In this document: one piece after another, positions 10,736 through 21,933 of the stretch | Position numbering within the stretch: position 1 is the first letter of the stretch | How the letters are laid out: each line of letters opens with the position of its first letter | Assembly (NCBI GenBank): GCA_029990175.1 | Contig: JARKIP010000691.1 | Location: 124,001 to 188,000 of the forward strand | DNA length: 64,000 nt | Source of the DNA: Petunia secreta | Lineage: Eukaryota > Streptophyta > Magnoliopsida > Solanales > Solanaceae | Direction of reading: 5' to 3' | Notes under the pieces: model-generated | What the model saw: the letters and a program-made list of their open reading frames with translations, nothing else | Told to the model about the DNA's origin: nothing | Database searches by the model: none | Translations under genes and position numbers: made by a program

Positions 10736-10845
10736 GTCTTAGACTAGCAGTAGATATGAACATACAAGAGTTACTGGCGATCAGAGATTCTGACTTAATG
10801 ATTCATCAAGTTCGAGGAGAATAGACAGCAAAGAACTCCAAGATA

Positions 10846-12311
10846 TTGCCATACTTGGAGTGCATAAAGGATTTAAAGCAAAGGTTAACCAAAATAGAGT
10901 TCCAACTTGTACCGAGATCGCAAAATGGGTTCACGGATGCTTTGACTGCCATATCTGCCATAATCAAGCATCCTGACAAACACTACATTGATCCGATACC
11001 CGTGATAGTGAGGAAGCAACCGGCTTATTGCTATCACGTAGAAGAGGAGTCAGACGGATAGCCTTGGTTCTACGATATCAAAAGACTTCTCAAAGAAGGC
11101 ATTTACCCAAAGGATGTAACAAACCTCCAAAAGAAGACACTAAGAAGGCTAGCAAATGGTTTCTTTCTGAATGGAGAGGTTTTGTACAAAAAAACACCCA
11201 ACTTGGGTTTGTTGAGATGTGTGGACGCAAAAGAAGCTGCTAAATCGATAGAAGAAATACACTCTGGGGCGTGTGGCCCACACATGAATGCTTTTGTACT
11301 TGCAAAGAAGATCTTGAGGGCCGACTATTTCTGGATGACAATGGAACATGACTGCATAAGGCATGCGAGGAAATGCCATCAATGCCAAGTCCATGGAGAT
11401 ATGATCAGAGTGCCTCCTAACGAGCTGAACATTATGGGATCACCTTGGCCTTTTGCCGCCTGGGGAATGGATGTCATAGGACCTATCGAGCCAGCCGCTA
11501 CAACGGGCATCGCTTCATACTGGTGGCCATTGACTATTTTACCAAGTGGGTGGAGGCTGCATCATACAAGTCAGTAACAAAGAAGGTGGTGTCAAACTTT
11601 ATCCGTGATAAGATGATTTGCCGGTTTTGCATCCCTGAATCCATCATCACTGACAATGGGTCCAACCTCAACAGTGACCTACTGAAAGCAACTTGTGAGG
11701 TCTTCAAAATCAAACATCGCACCTCCACTGCATACATACCTCAAATGAATGGAGCGGTCGAGGCAGCCAATAAGAACATCAAGAGGATATTGCGCAAGAT
11801 GACAGGCACTTCAAAGCAATGGTATGAGAATCTACCTTATGCCCTGTTAGGATAACGCACTACAATGAGAACATCAACAGGGGCTAATCCTTATTTATTA
11901 GTGTATGGCACCGAGGCAGTGATACCCGCAGAGGTTGAGATACCATCTTTGAGAATCATCCAAGAGACACAATTGAAAGATGCTGAATGGATCAAAGGGA
12001 GAATAGAGCAGTTAGCCCTCATCGATGGCAAGAGATTAAATGCAATATGTCATGGGCAATTATATCAGAGAAGGATGGCCAAAGCATTCAGCAAGAAATT
12101 TCGAGAGAGATCCTTTGAACCTGGACAACTAGTATTGAAGAAGATATTCCCAAGTCAAGAGGAAGCAAAGGGCAAGTTCGCACTGAATTGGCAGGGACCA
12201 TACATGTTCCACCGAGTTCTAAGTGGAGGAGCATTGTTACTGGCAGAGATGGATGGAGAACTCTGGCCAAAACCAATCAACTCAAACGCTGTCAAGAGAT
12301 ACTATGTATAG
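10846..12311 (+). pseudogene. pol: integrase of the Tat element
   Basis: The HHCC zinc-binding part is visible at about 11258-11398 (EIHSGACGPHMN to CHQCQVHGD). The catalytic core shows GMDVIGPIEP (about 11466), ITDNGSN (about 11647) and GAVEAANKN (about 11752), matching the D,D-35-E pattern. The C-terminal part (YLLVYGTEAVIPAEVEIPSLR, then the FALNWQGPYMFHRVLSGGALLLAEMDG module) ends at 12309-12311. A frameshift near 11510 and a TAA at 11853-11855 break it. Confidence 0.8.
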
Positions 12312-12898
12312 GAGTTCATATTGATTAGTAATTTCTACATTTTGCAACACATTATGTAATCTGAACTACGTCACGACATGATTCCTTAAGTGGGATACGT
12401 AGGAACCTATTCAAGGTTCGGTCGCATAAATAAAAAAACTGCATTTTCCCCTCAAAGCCAACACTGGGGCAGAATTTTTGAAGAACTCTCAAAAAGTTCC
12501 TCAAAAATTCCCAAAGGACAGACATAGTTGATACTGGGGCAGAAATTTTTGAGGGGCAAACTGGGGCAGAATTTTGAGGGGATCCTCAAAATTCATTTGG
12601 AACGGCACAGAGGACGACCACTTCGGCTCTACACAACGCGATTTATGACTCAATGGGATAAACTATTTTATTTTCATTTTTTCTTTTTGAAATTTTTTTT
12701 CAAAATCATTTACATTAAACGTTATTTCATGCATATCCCAATCAGCTCAGTAAAGACCTCGGCGCTCGTGGACAGCAAACGGGAAACAAGCAAAGAATGC
12801 ACAAACCGAACCCCCCGTACAACTCACCAATATTTCTTTGGATGCAAACACGAAAGATACCTAAATCAACAATGCACAACAAAGGTAATCATCGACAG
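12312..12898 (+). other. 3' untranslated part of Tat element, no gene
   Basis: Non-coding. It contains short repeats of actggggcagaa (about 12463, 12532, 12559) alternating with ctcaaaa segments, and a T-rich stretch near 12664-12706. I see no supported gene. Confidence 0.6.
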
Positions 12899-13513
12899 AG
12901 GTTTGTCATTTTTTAAATTAGCTGAGGGCATACAACCCGAAGCATTGATTGAGGGTACACAGCCCGATACCGATTTGTCATTTTAAATTAGCGGAGGGCA
13001 TACAACCCAAAGCGTCGATTGAGGGTACACAGTCCAATTCGATTTGTCATTTTAAATTAGCTAAAGGCATACAACCCGAAGCATCGATTGAGGGTACATA
13101 ACCCGATATCGATTTGTCATTTTAAATTAGATGAGGGCATACAACCCGAAGCGTCAATTGAGGGTACACAGCCAGATATCGATTTGTCTTTTTAAATTAG
13201 CTGAGGGCATACAACCCGAAGCATCGATTGAGGGTACACAGCCCGATATCAATTTTTTTATTTTAAATTAGTTGAGGGCACACAACCCGAAGCATCGGTT
13301 GAGGGTACACAGCCTGATATGTGTGCCCGAAGCGTCGATTGAGGGTACAAAGTCCGATATCGATTTGCCATTTTAAATTAGCTGAGGGCACACAACCCGA
13401 GGCATCGATTGAGGGTACACAACCTGATATCAATTTGTATTTTTAATTTTCTTCCCGGAGGGTACACGGCCCAATGCACCGACTGAGGGCATACAACCCG
13501 ATGTCGAATCTAA
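12899..13513 (+). repeat. About 70-bp tandem repeat before the PPT
   Basis: Roughly eight diverged units of 69-72 bp, each with the core gatttgtcattttaaattag followed by a bipartite segment of two related halves (gagggcatacaacccgaagc and gagggtacacagcccgatat). One unit near 13310-13370 has an extra half. Variable tandem arrays between pol and the 3' LTR are usual in Tat/Ogre elements. The half-unit similarity suggests that the 70-bp unit arose from an older 35-bp duplication. Confidence 0.85.
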
Positions 13514-13773
13514 CACTTGACAGCGAGAGACACAACATCATATTGCAATAATCCTTGAAGAGTGGTCCAGCCTGGCGGGAAGGTATGCTTTATTTATATA
13601 TACACACATTATGTTGCAAATACATTTTCATTGCAGGAAATACACCCCGAGCAATTCAAACATCTCATCCTGACGCCCCATATTTCTCTTAAGTCATAAG
13701 CTCTTCTATAGTCATGAAAATATTGGCCACACTATCAATAACTTTGCCGGAAGACTCTTTCATCATCCCCGGG

Positions 13774-13787
13774 CAAAGAGGGGCAGC
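13774..13787 (+). other. polypurine tract of the Tat element
   Basis: AAAGAGGGGCAGC lies immediately before the TGTTGACACCC start of the LTR, the expected place for the plus-strand primer. Confidence 0.85.
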
Positions 13788-16700
13788 TGTTGACACCCAA
13801 TTTTGTCCCTCCTATTTTTAAAATCAACCGCTCTTGAATTTTACACACACTGGCGTAGTCATTCCCACCTTGTCTATTATTTTCAAAAATGATTTCTCAC
13901 ACTGGCCTGACAATTGAGGTTATTTTCAAAACATCGTTTCAAACGATAGCTATTTTTACAATTTCCTACAATTACCTCTATTTTTGAAAAAATTATCCAA
14001 AATTGTTTTAAGCCTCAACATTGCAATTTCTAGACATTTTAGCCTCCTTAACATTTTAAAGTTAATTTCCTAATTTTTCTATAATTTTTATATCTTTTTA
14101 AATCCATTTTATACCACTTTATACCATTTTATTCCCATGCATATATATATATATACACATATATATATATATATACACACACAAAGCATCACGCCTACCT
14201 GGATCGATCCTGATCGTCCACGTAGGCGATCCGACGGCTCAGATCTATTTTCCTTGTTTTTCTCTCCCAAAACCCTTTCCCTTCATTTCATTTTCCCACA
14301 CGCCCTCAGCCTAACTCTCTCTGTTCTCTCTGTTGGCGATTTCAATCGCCATCACTAGCGATCAACTTTTCGGCCATTGTGACCGGAGAAAATTGGGAAA
14401 AATGGTATCACTGAACTCCCCTCGTCGTCCGCCACAAAACCTATATACTTTTGGTGGTATTTGCACGAGGGCAAAACTTGACTCTTGTTGACTAAGTCAC
14501 CACCGCCGGGAAGTGCCTCGGGCGAGGTTCAGGTTATGGTTGAACGGTGTTATCGCCTAAAAATGGTAAGAAACCTCCGGGTGAGCTACGGGTCGACTCG
14601 ACCCGACTCCGACGTGAGCGGGTAACCCATTTTTTCTTTTGTTTGATTCATTTCACGCGATATTTTTGTGTTAACAGGTCTAGTAGACTAACGATTGTAG
14701 GTTAAGATAGTAATTTCTTTAATCTTTGATTTAGTTAACCAACTTGACTAGACACTGCTCTTAATTCTGCATGTTTAAGGGTTGCCTCTGTTAGTATTAA
14801 AATCCATGATTGGTTTCTTAAGTTAAGCAATATTACCCGTGTTTCTATTTCCTATCTCCATCGAGATACCTGTTTTGTGTTTACATGCGCAAAACTGGAA
14901 TGTTGGGATGGTTTAAGCATGATTCTGAGGGGGTCTAGATTGATTCCAATTTGAATTAGCGATTGATATTCGGGCCTGGCATGATTAGGAGAATTTTGAA
15001 TTGATTCAATGTGAATCTTTGATTGATGATTTGATTGATAATCAGTTATGTGAATTAATGTGATTTCGATTGGGGGTTATCAAAGTTAATTGACTGATCT
15101 CCAGGACTAAAATTATCCTAAAACATGTTTTCGAACCTGGACTTTATTTGGTTTTAGGGGGAGGGATCCTAGTCTGTTTAAGACTCATTTTACCTTGATC
15201 TGTGGAGTCTGATTAGTCTAAATATGGAAGGAAGTACTAGGCAGATTTCCTAACTATGGGAAATAATATTCCCTCGCCATTCCTGATTTTCACCCATTAG
15301 ACCTTCAACCCCCACCCCTCACCTATATAAACTACTGTCTCAACTAGAAGGGACAAGGGTTTCTGGAATATAAAAGCACAAAGACAAACACTAGCATACT
15401 TAGTGAAATTCTCCATAGCTTCTTCACTTTCAATCTTTTCTGGATGTACTTGTTTTTTTTTTCTGGGGAAGTCATTACTGTTTGGGAAAGGTGCTAATCT
15501 TGCTTCTTTTGGTTGTCTCTACTTTGATTTCACAAAGTTTTCAAAGTTTGCTGGATTTAACCTTGAACCTTGGGAATCTGGACAATGTTAAACTTGTAGC
15601 TATGTTGCTTTCCCTTAGAGACTGCCCGATCTGTGTATATTATTAGGACTCCCGTCTGTACTTCTTTAAAAAAGGAACTTGCAACTTCTAAACACTGCAT
15701 ATGGCTATCATGGGGCAAATTCTTATTTCTACTCTTATGTGCTTGCATCATGATAGGAGTTAATCACTCTGGACTAGTTCAACATACTTATAGGTTTATA
15801 ATCAGTTTGTTTACAGCATTCTTTTGACTGTATTTTGAAAATAGAACTTGAATGCATGCCTACTTTTGTCTGAAATTGAAATTCAATTTGGCAGGAGCTA
15901 TTAGTGTTGTTTAAACTTGAAAAGAACCATTTCTGGAAATAGAATAAGTCTTTTTTTTTTTCATAATTAATCGGGGTCCAGCAACATTTTCAAAACGGGC
16001 CCTTTGGGTATTTAAATTGTTTCCGTCTTGCATGAACAATATAGGCCAAGTAAAACCTTTCAAAACAAGGGCCTATAAACGTGTATAAAAATATTTTCGA
16101 TGCTCAAACACTTTTATACACTAATCTAATAGTGTATAAGGGTGTATAAAGGTTTGGGGTCACTTGTACACTATCAAAGATTTTTCTAAAGAGTATAATT
16201 ATTATATAGATCATATATTTGCATGTGTATATTTATATTATTACGTGCGACACCCCCTTATTTGCATTTATGTGATTTTTGCGAATCCGCTTTCAAAAAC
16301 AGCCCTCCTACATATATGTATATCTTCCAAAATTTGACCCCTACAACAACAAGGCCATTAAGGTTAGGGCTCGACAATTAATGACGAGTCACGCCGACCT
16401 CAAATGAGCCAACATTTTGTTTTCAAAACAAACCCTTTCGGTTCTTTATTAAATCTAAAATTACTGGTAAAATAAGTTGTTTATGCCAATATTCTTTTCA
16501 AAATGGGTTGAATACAATTGTAAGATAAATTTGTATGGTAGCACTTGTTTACGATTAGGCTTTGACATTAGAGGCCATAGACACGATTAGGCTTAAAGTT
16601 AGGTCGAATATTGAAAGTTATTTGTTTGCATACGTAAATATATTGTGCCTTAGTTAATTTAAATCCAAGTTAGCATTCGTGATGACATATATTATTTACA

Positions 16701-16971
16701 CCCCAAAACTAAGACTCGGACAGTAACCACCTTTTGGTGGGACTCGGAGAAGTACCTAACACCTTCTTCCCTGAGTCACTTGGACTTCTCACCCTATAGA
16801 ATCTCTTAATAGGCTAGTAGACCTTTTTAAACATAACTTTGGACACTTAGGTGACCTAATACACCTTAGAATTTATTAGGTAGCGACTCCAAACCCTTAA
16901 CTCAAACGAGTTCACCCAGTCAAATCCAAAACCCGACTCCGCTTGAGTTGAGTCCAAAATCGGGTATGACA
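13788..16971 (+). repeat. 3' LTR (3.2 kb) of the Tat element
   Basis: It starts TGTTGACACCC right after the PPT and ends at ...CGGGTATGACA, giving TG...CA termini. It contains (AT)n/(AC)n microsatellites at about 14139-14183, a TATA box (ctatataaac, about 15323-15332) with the putative transcription start downstream, and the segment of short direct phrases before the end (gactcggacagtaac...ggtgggactcgg) seen in Tat LTRs. I see no gene in it; the small ORFs are chance. The left LTR is outside the window, so the length rests on the boundary motifs alone. Confidence 0.75.
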
Positions 16972-18162
16972 GGAACCCTCAGCTCCGAAGAACGACTAGA
17001 GCCTTGAGAAAAATTTGTTGCAAATATGGTTAAAATTTTTAGGGGAAAGGATTTATTAAGACCTTGAAAAGAAAAGGATTTCTGGTAAAAGTTGATGGAA
17101 TTTCTTGACAAGCCATGGAAAATTTTTCTTTCTATTGTTGCTGAGTAATCACAAAGAGAGAAGATGGTTCTCCAAGTGGATGTATTTATAGGAGAAAAGG
17201 CGATCATAATTGTAACATTGGGAAGAGCAAATGAAAAGGTGTGACCGTTCGAAGCCAATCAACAGTCACCATGTAAGCCGCAATGGGAAGCTGAAGTGAC
17301 TCAATCATTTTAAAAATCCTTGGCGAATATTCAGCCGCGTCATTCTCCCGCCCAAAATTCATTCCACTCCTCGGTAACTCTGGCACTTACCTAAGGAGTG
17401 GGGGGCCTATCTGTATTGGGTGAAAATTGGCTCGAACATGTGACGCCTCGGGTGCTTGACTCAAAATGCACCGAGTAGAGGTTCGTAAGTTAGGGCTCGA
17501 AGCAACCAACAAAATCACTGGAGCCATCAACCGAAGTTGTAGTTTGTAGCACACCTTTGTGAATGATCACCTCGGAGAATGACCACCTCAGTCGATCAGC
17601 CAGCTCACATCCACGAGGTCGGTCACTTAAGCCTCGGTAGATCACCCCAGTCTCACTGGAAAACTACCCACGATCTCAGTCCTCTAACTCCACCTCTAAA
17701 GATAGAGAAACATGGGTAAAGTAGCTGAAAAATATGGGAAAGATAGATTGTATTCATTTGTCTATAAATAGCATCTCATTTCATGTTGTAATTATCTGAA
17801 AATATATACAGAACCTCTGGCAAAATTTGTACTCAACCTCATACATTGGAATATCGCTATTTGCTTATTATTTTAGCTTTGATACCTAGCATTGCTTGTA
17901 AATCCAACTAAAATTCAATTTGTTTTCCTAAATCGGTTTAGGCCAATGCACAAAGTAAAACAAATTTTTGAACCTGAAGAAATAGATGAGGTAAATATTC
18001 CTCCTACGTTGTATTTGAATTAGATTAAACAGATTGTTTATTGTGACCATAATATATGGAATGATTAATTCAGTGATTCCTTGTGTCACATTCATCGATC
18101 TTGTTTTATCTTCATCTCGTATGATATATCTAATTTACTGTGTATATTTACCCCATTTTTTT
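16972..18162. other. Retroelement-derived debris with a minus-strand promoter-like segment
   Basis: On the - strand a TATA box (complement of tgtatttatagg, 17181-17192) is followed about 70 bp later by an ATG (17114-17116). The following codons resemble the start of an accessory ORF but soon hit stops, and the segment is cut off by the LTR end at 16971. On the + strand a second TATA (ctataaata, 17762-17770) lies in LTR-like sequence. I interpret this as the remains of another Tat-type element, with low certainty. Confidence 0.35.
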
Positions 18163-18167
18163 AGCCT

Positions 18168-18666
18168 TTCTTACGCCTAAATATGTATGTCTAGGTTAAA
18201 CAATTAATTAAAAATGAGGTCACGAGCAATACGGTAAATTACGATAGAAAAGTAAGTAAATACGATGAAAATAAAGACAAGTAAATAAGCAAGAAATAAT
18301 GGAGAATGCAAAATAAATCTTATTCCTTGAGAGTAGCCGAGTTTGATGGTAAATCCAGATTTAGTACAATACAATATAAGGATGGGTATTTATAGCAGTG
18401 ATACCCAGTCTTAAATAAGGTAAAATACAAGTACTAATAGGGCCATGAGCCTACAACTCGAGGTGATGATATACTAAACAGTAAGATACTGTAAACCCTA
18501 GGCGAGGGGATATGTGCCCTGCGCCCTGTGGCCAAACCACCTAAAAGGTCGTTGGCTCTAGGAGCAGGCGTATATCTTCAGTGCCCGGTGACTTGTAAGA
18601 TAAGTCTAGTCTCGCCAGCTGGACTTGTATCCCCGTAGTAATAGGTGGCATATTTTTGCACAGACA
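18168..18666 (-). repeat. Solo LTR, Tat family (TGTTTATGCC type)
   Basis: 499 bp, similar along its whole length to the LTRs at 50992, 52924 and 59678 (shared core gtctaggttaaacaattaatta and gtctagtctcgccagctgg). It is flanked on both sides by agcct (18163-18167 and 18667-18671), a perfect 5-bp target duplication, with no internal region. It therefore arose by LTR-LTR recombination. The strand follows the coding strand of the related full element. Confidence 0.85.
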
Positions 18667-18671
18667 AGCCT

Positions 18672-19540
18672 AGCATGTGATTTGTGCTTGAGTTTTTAAA
18701 TTTAGCGACATGACGTCGCTTGGCGATTTCTAAGCTGTTAAATATCTTTGTGACCATCTTGTCGATTGAATTGTTATTTGGTGATTGCTTCATCATTGAT
18801 GTCTTTTACTACTCTGCCGACAAAAAATAGTTTAACTAATAATGCTCTTTCCCTGACTTTTTCTATCATTCTATAAATGTATTTGGGTTCACTGGTAGCT
18901 ACATATTTTTTTCTTGCTATGATAAGATATGAACTATGAATGGATAGTCTGTATTCGTTTTCATTTGGATTGTATTTCGCTTGCCTCTCTGTTATTCGCA
19001 AAAAGAAAATAATCTTTGTCCTATAAACTCTAAAGACTCCAAGTGATAAATTAGTTAGACAGAGATATTTTGTGGCTTATCGAACTATTTCCTTGTACAT
19101 AATTCAGTATGATACCTCAAATGCTCAAGTCTTGTAACGAAATGGAGTTTGTTTTACTTTCCTTTGAATGCTATTCTTTCGATGAAGTCTTAATCTGCAT
19201 CTAGTTTTCTTGCTTGTGCAAAGCATGGCTTGTTTATCTATTTTACTCAAATAAAAACAAGTTTCTCTCATCTGTTAGTATCTATTGGAAACCAGTTCAA
19301 CTTATACTATCTCATTTACGAGTTAACTCTGTTATCAATTGATTAGTCTTTGCATGTGATTGCTATTGCTACCGTTCATTTCCAGATTTGGCAATCCATT
19401 GTGACACTTTATTCTGAGATTACTATATCACATCTGCAAATGTATTCGTGCTTTTAACTTTTGGTAGTAAAACAATATGTTTACATCTTGGAGTTACTTA
19501 AATACATATTTATGTTTTTGCTATAATTCTTCAAATCCAT
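18672..19540. other. AT-rich intergenic stretch, no gene seen
   Basis: No ORF, RNA gene or repeat that I can support. It may be the 5' part or introns of the CACTA-type gene that follows. Confidence 0.5.
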
Positions 19541-20660
19541 AGCTCCAGGAGGACGTATCATAAGACAAAGGTCACTTACAGGGGAAAGAATTCAAGTTAC
19601 TCAATCACAAGATGCATCAAACAACAATACTCTTGCTACTATTACAGGTTTAACCTTTTATTATACTAATTGGCTTATAACAATTAGGTAACTTCCAACT
19701 TGAAACGGAAAACATCAACAACTAAAACTTTCACTTATGTTAAAGTTGTAACTGATAATTGTACTTTCGAAATTACTCTTTTAATATATACACACGCGCA
19801 CATACATACACTCCATAATCTTTTTGCATTTAGTGCATTTGAATGACCTTTTTCTAATTAGGTGACTCTACTGGATTCAAGAAAGGTCGCGAAAAAACTA
19901 GAGGAAAAGATCTTGAGAAAATGAAGAAGTCTATGGGAAGAAAGTTGGCAATAGAGATCCCTATTGGAAAAGTGAGGCCAATTAACTTAATCCAGTCAGC
20001 AAAGCTCTCAAATGAGCTAGGAGCAATTGCTAGAAATTATCTCTCATATCCAAACAAATGGAAGGAACTCACAACATCGAAGAAAGACGAAGCATTAATC
20101 AGATGACACGTAAGACTTCTACTTTAGTAATTTTATTACGTTGTGGTATGTTAGATTTATTCATAAATCATAGAGATTTTTAATTATTTTGTACATTTCT
20201 TCAATGTTTCACCTTTTCTACGAAGGATTTGAAATTTAATTATATGTCCACTATGTGAAAGATAGTTGTGATGATTTTTAAAAATAGCAGCCAAAAATGG
20301 CGCTACAAGTTGAAAAACTATTTGAAAGTGCAGGCTCTGAGGAAGAAGCTCGTAAAATTGAAGTTCCAAAGTTGAACCCGAAAAATTGGAACAGACTTTG
20401 TGACATGTTAGATTATATTAAAAATAAATATATCTTTTATTAGTCGCAATAATATTTAACTTATATTTGTCTCTTCTTTATACGATGCGAGATAAATAAG
20501 ATCAATCGAACTAAGCTTAAATCTAATCATTTCATTGGATCAAAAGTGTTTGTACCTGCTGTATTGTAAGTTGCATTAAGATTTTATCCGATGATAATTC
20601 AGAACTATTTCATCTGATTTTCCTTTTTTATAGGGTGAAAAGGAAAATACGAAAGACCCT
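19541..20660 (+). pseudogene. CACTA/En-Spm-type transposon protein (Transposase_24-like), part 1
   Basis: Several exon-like segments on the + strand, separated by GT...AG stretches. They are SxGGRIIRQRSLTGERIQVTQS (about 19551), KKSMGRKLAIEIPIGKVRPINLIQSAKLSNELGAIARNYL (19924-20046), VEKLFESAGSEEEARKIEVPKLNPKNWNRLCDMLD (about 20310) and KINRTKLKSNHFIGSKVFVPAVL (about 20500). This run is the conserved plant Ptta/En-Spm protein family, encoded beside the TNP2-type transposase in CACTA elements. Stops and loose splice sites indicate decay. The gene continues at 26911 after the Tat insertion. Confidence 0.65.
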
Positions 20661-20675
20661 AACACGATTGAGTTT

Positions 20676-21431
20676 TGTTAAAATATTATTTAACCTAGAT
20701 CCGATCTTAAGCCAATTAACAATTAAATTTGTATTTGTTGGGTCACGATCAATAATTTAGATTAAGAGTTTAACTGATTTAAATAAGGAATTGCATTAAT
20801 TGCAAGACTATGAATATATATGCACAATTCTCGATGGAGAAGTAACGATAATTACTGATAATATGAGAGCAATATGAAATAATTGAAGATAAATAAGATT
20901 AAAGCACGAGTAAAATAGATAGCAGGAACCGTATTAGATCAGTTGATCTCGGTGAGGATCCCTTGATATTAATTGCGCTTGAACACTTGAGAAAGAGATA
21001 TGCAATCATGTAAATGATAGACAATATTGAGCGAGAGCAAAGAGAGTATTTTTATTGATCTTGTGGACAAAGAAGAGAATGTATGTTCCAATGATTCGAA
21101 AACAAACGCTATATATAGATTTACTAGGCAGCCATTGGGTTCGTAACCACTTGGTATGTAACCGTTGGGTATGTAACTGCTGGGTGTGTAACCCCTGGGT
21201 ACGTAACCGTTGCCCTTGTAACCATTTATTGAGCAGTCGCGTATGAACAGGTAACTGTTCATTCAAATTTCATCGACTCGAGGAGGCGTTGCGTAACTGC
21301 CTTGGGCCTGCTCGTGGTCACCGCCAAACCAGTTATCTGTCTGTTAGATGTCTGTCTATGGAAACCTCTGCACGTACCATGTGGCAGATACGTATCACAC
21401 TATTAAGTGACGATAGTTTTTATCCAATACA
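20676..21431 (-). repeat. LTR of deleted Tat element (left, 3' LTR)
   Basis: It starts tgttaaaatatt (the first about 26 bp are missing in the right copy, probably deleted with the interior) and ends ...ttatccaataca. It contains a minisatellite of about 15-bp units (gtaacc..tgggt) at about 21125-21225. Confidence 0.75.
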
Positions 21432-21822
21432 GAAACTCTGCTCGAGGAGTGGATGTGAATTTTGACGGGAAATTTTATTCGTGAAGTCCATCCTTTATCT
21501 GCAACATGACGAATCTCAGTGACGTGCGAATTTCATCAGCAATATGATAAGTCTCAATGACGTCCGCATTAAATGCGCGATGTAAAAAGTAACTGCGCCA
21601 GCCCCAAGGGCAAAAGTAATGATTTTAACCGCCTCAGTCACGTGCATACGTCCATTGTCATTTGCGAGGTGACCGCTGCACTTCAGAGCAATGATGCTTC
21701 TTCAAAACTCGGCGAAACCTACTTCCTCTTTTGACGGTTGGATCTGATTGTAATTTCTTCGATGGTCTCCACGTGTGATATGGAAACTTGATGGGCCGGA
21801 CCTTTTTACTCCTATAAATAGG

Positions 21823-21830
21823 GTTTTGTT
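21823..21830 (+). promoter_or_regulatory. TATA box of antisense accessory ORF
   Basis: TATAAATA lies about 105 bp before the ATG at 21934 and outside the LTR. The same arrangement (LTR, then TATA, then aORF) is seen at 51790 and 53704. Confidence 0.6.
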
Positions 21831-21933
21831 GAATTTTACCCCTTTTGCTTGCACTTACTCTAAAACCTCCGAATCTTGAAAAAACCTTGAATCTTCTTCA
21901 ATCTTTCTTCTAACTTCCGGTTCCTCTACCATT

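Larger units (their letters stand above)
1..16971 (+). mobile_element. Tat/Ogre-like Ty3/gypsy retrotransposon, 5' end outside window
   Basis: The parts lie in order on the + strand: gag, zinc knuckle, aspartic protease, G-patch-like segment, intron, reverse transcriptase, RNase H, integrase, tandem repeats, polypurine tract and a long 3' LTR. This order, the intron between protease and RT, and the tandem repeats before the PPT are typical of the Tat/Ogre lineage. The 5' LTR and primer-binding site are outside the window. The element is split at 4945-10344 by a second LTR element. Stops and frameshifts throughout gag-pol make it non-functional. Without the insertion the visible internal region is about 8.4 kb. 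Confidence 0.85.

Noticed and set aside
13780..13800. TGTTGACACCC as the start of a new independent element rather than a 3' LTR
   Set aside because: A polypurine tract lies immediately before it and the pol gene ends 1.5 kb upstream in the same direction, so it is the 3' LTR of the first element.
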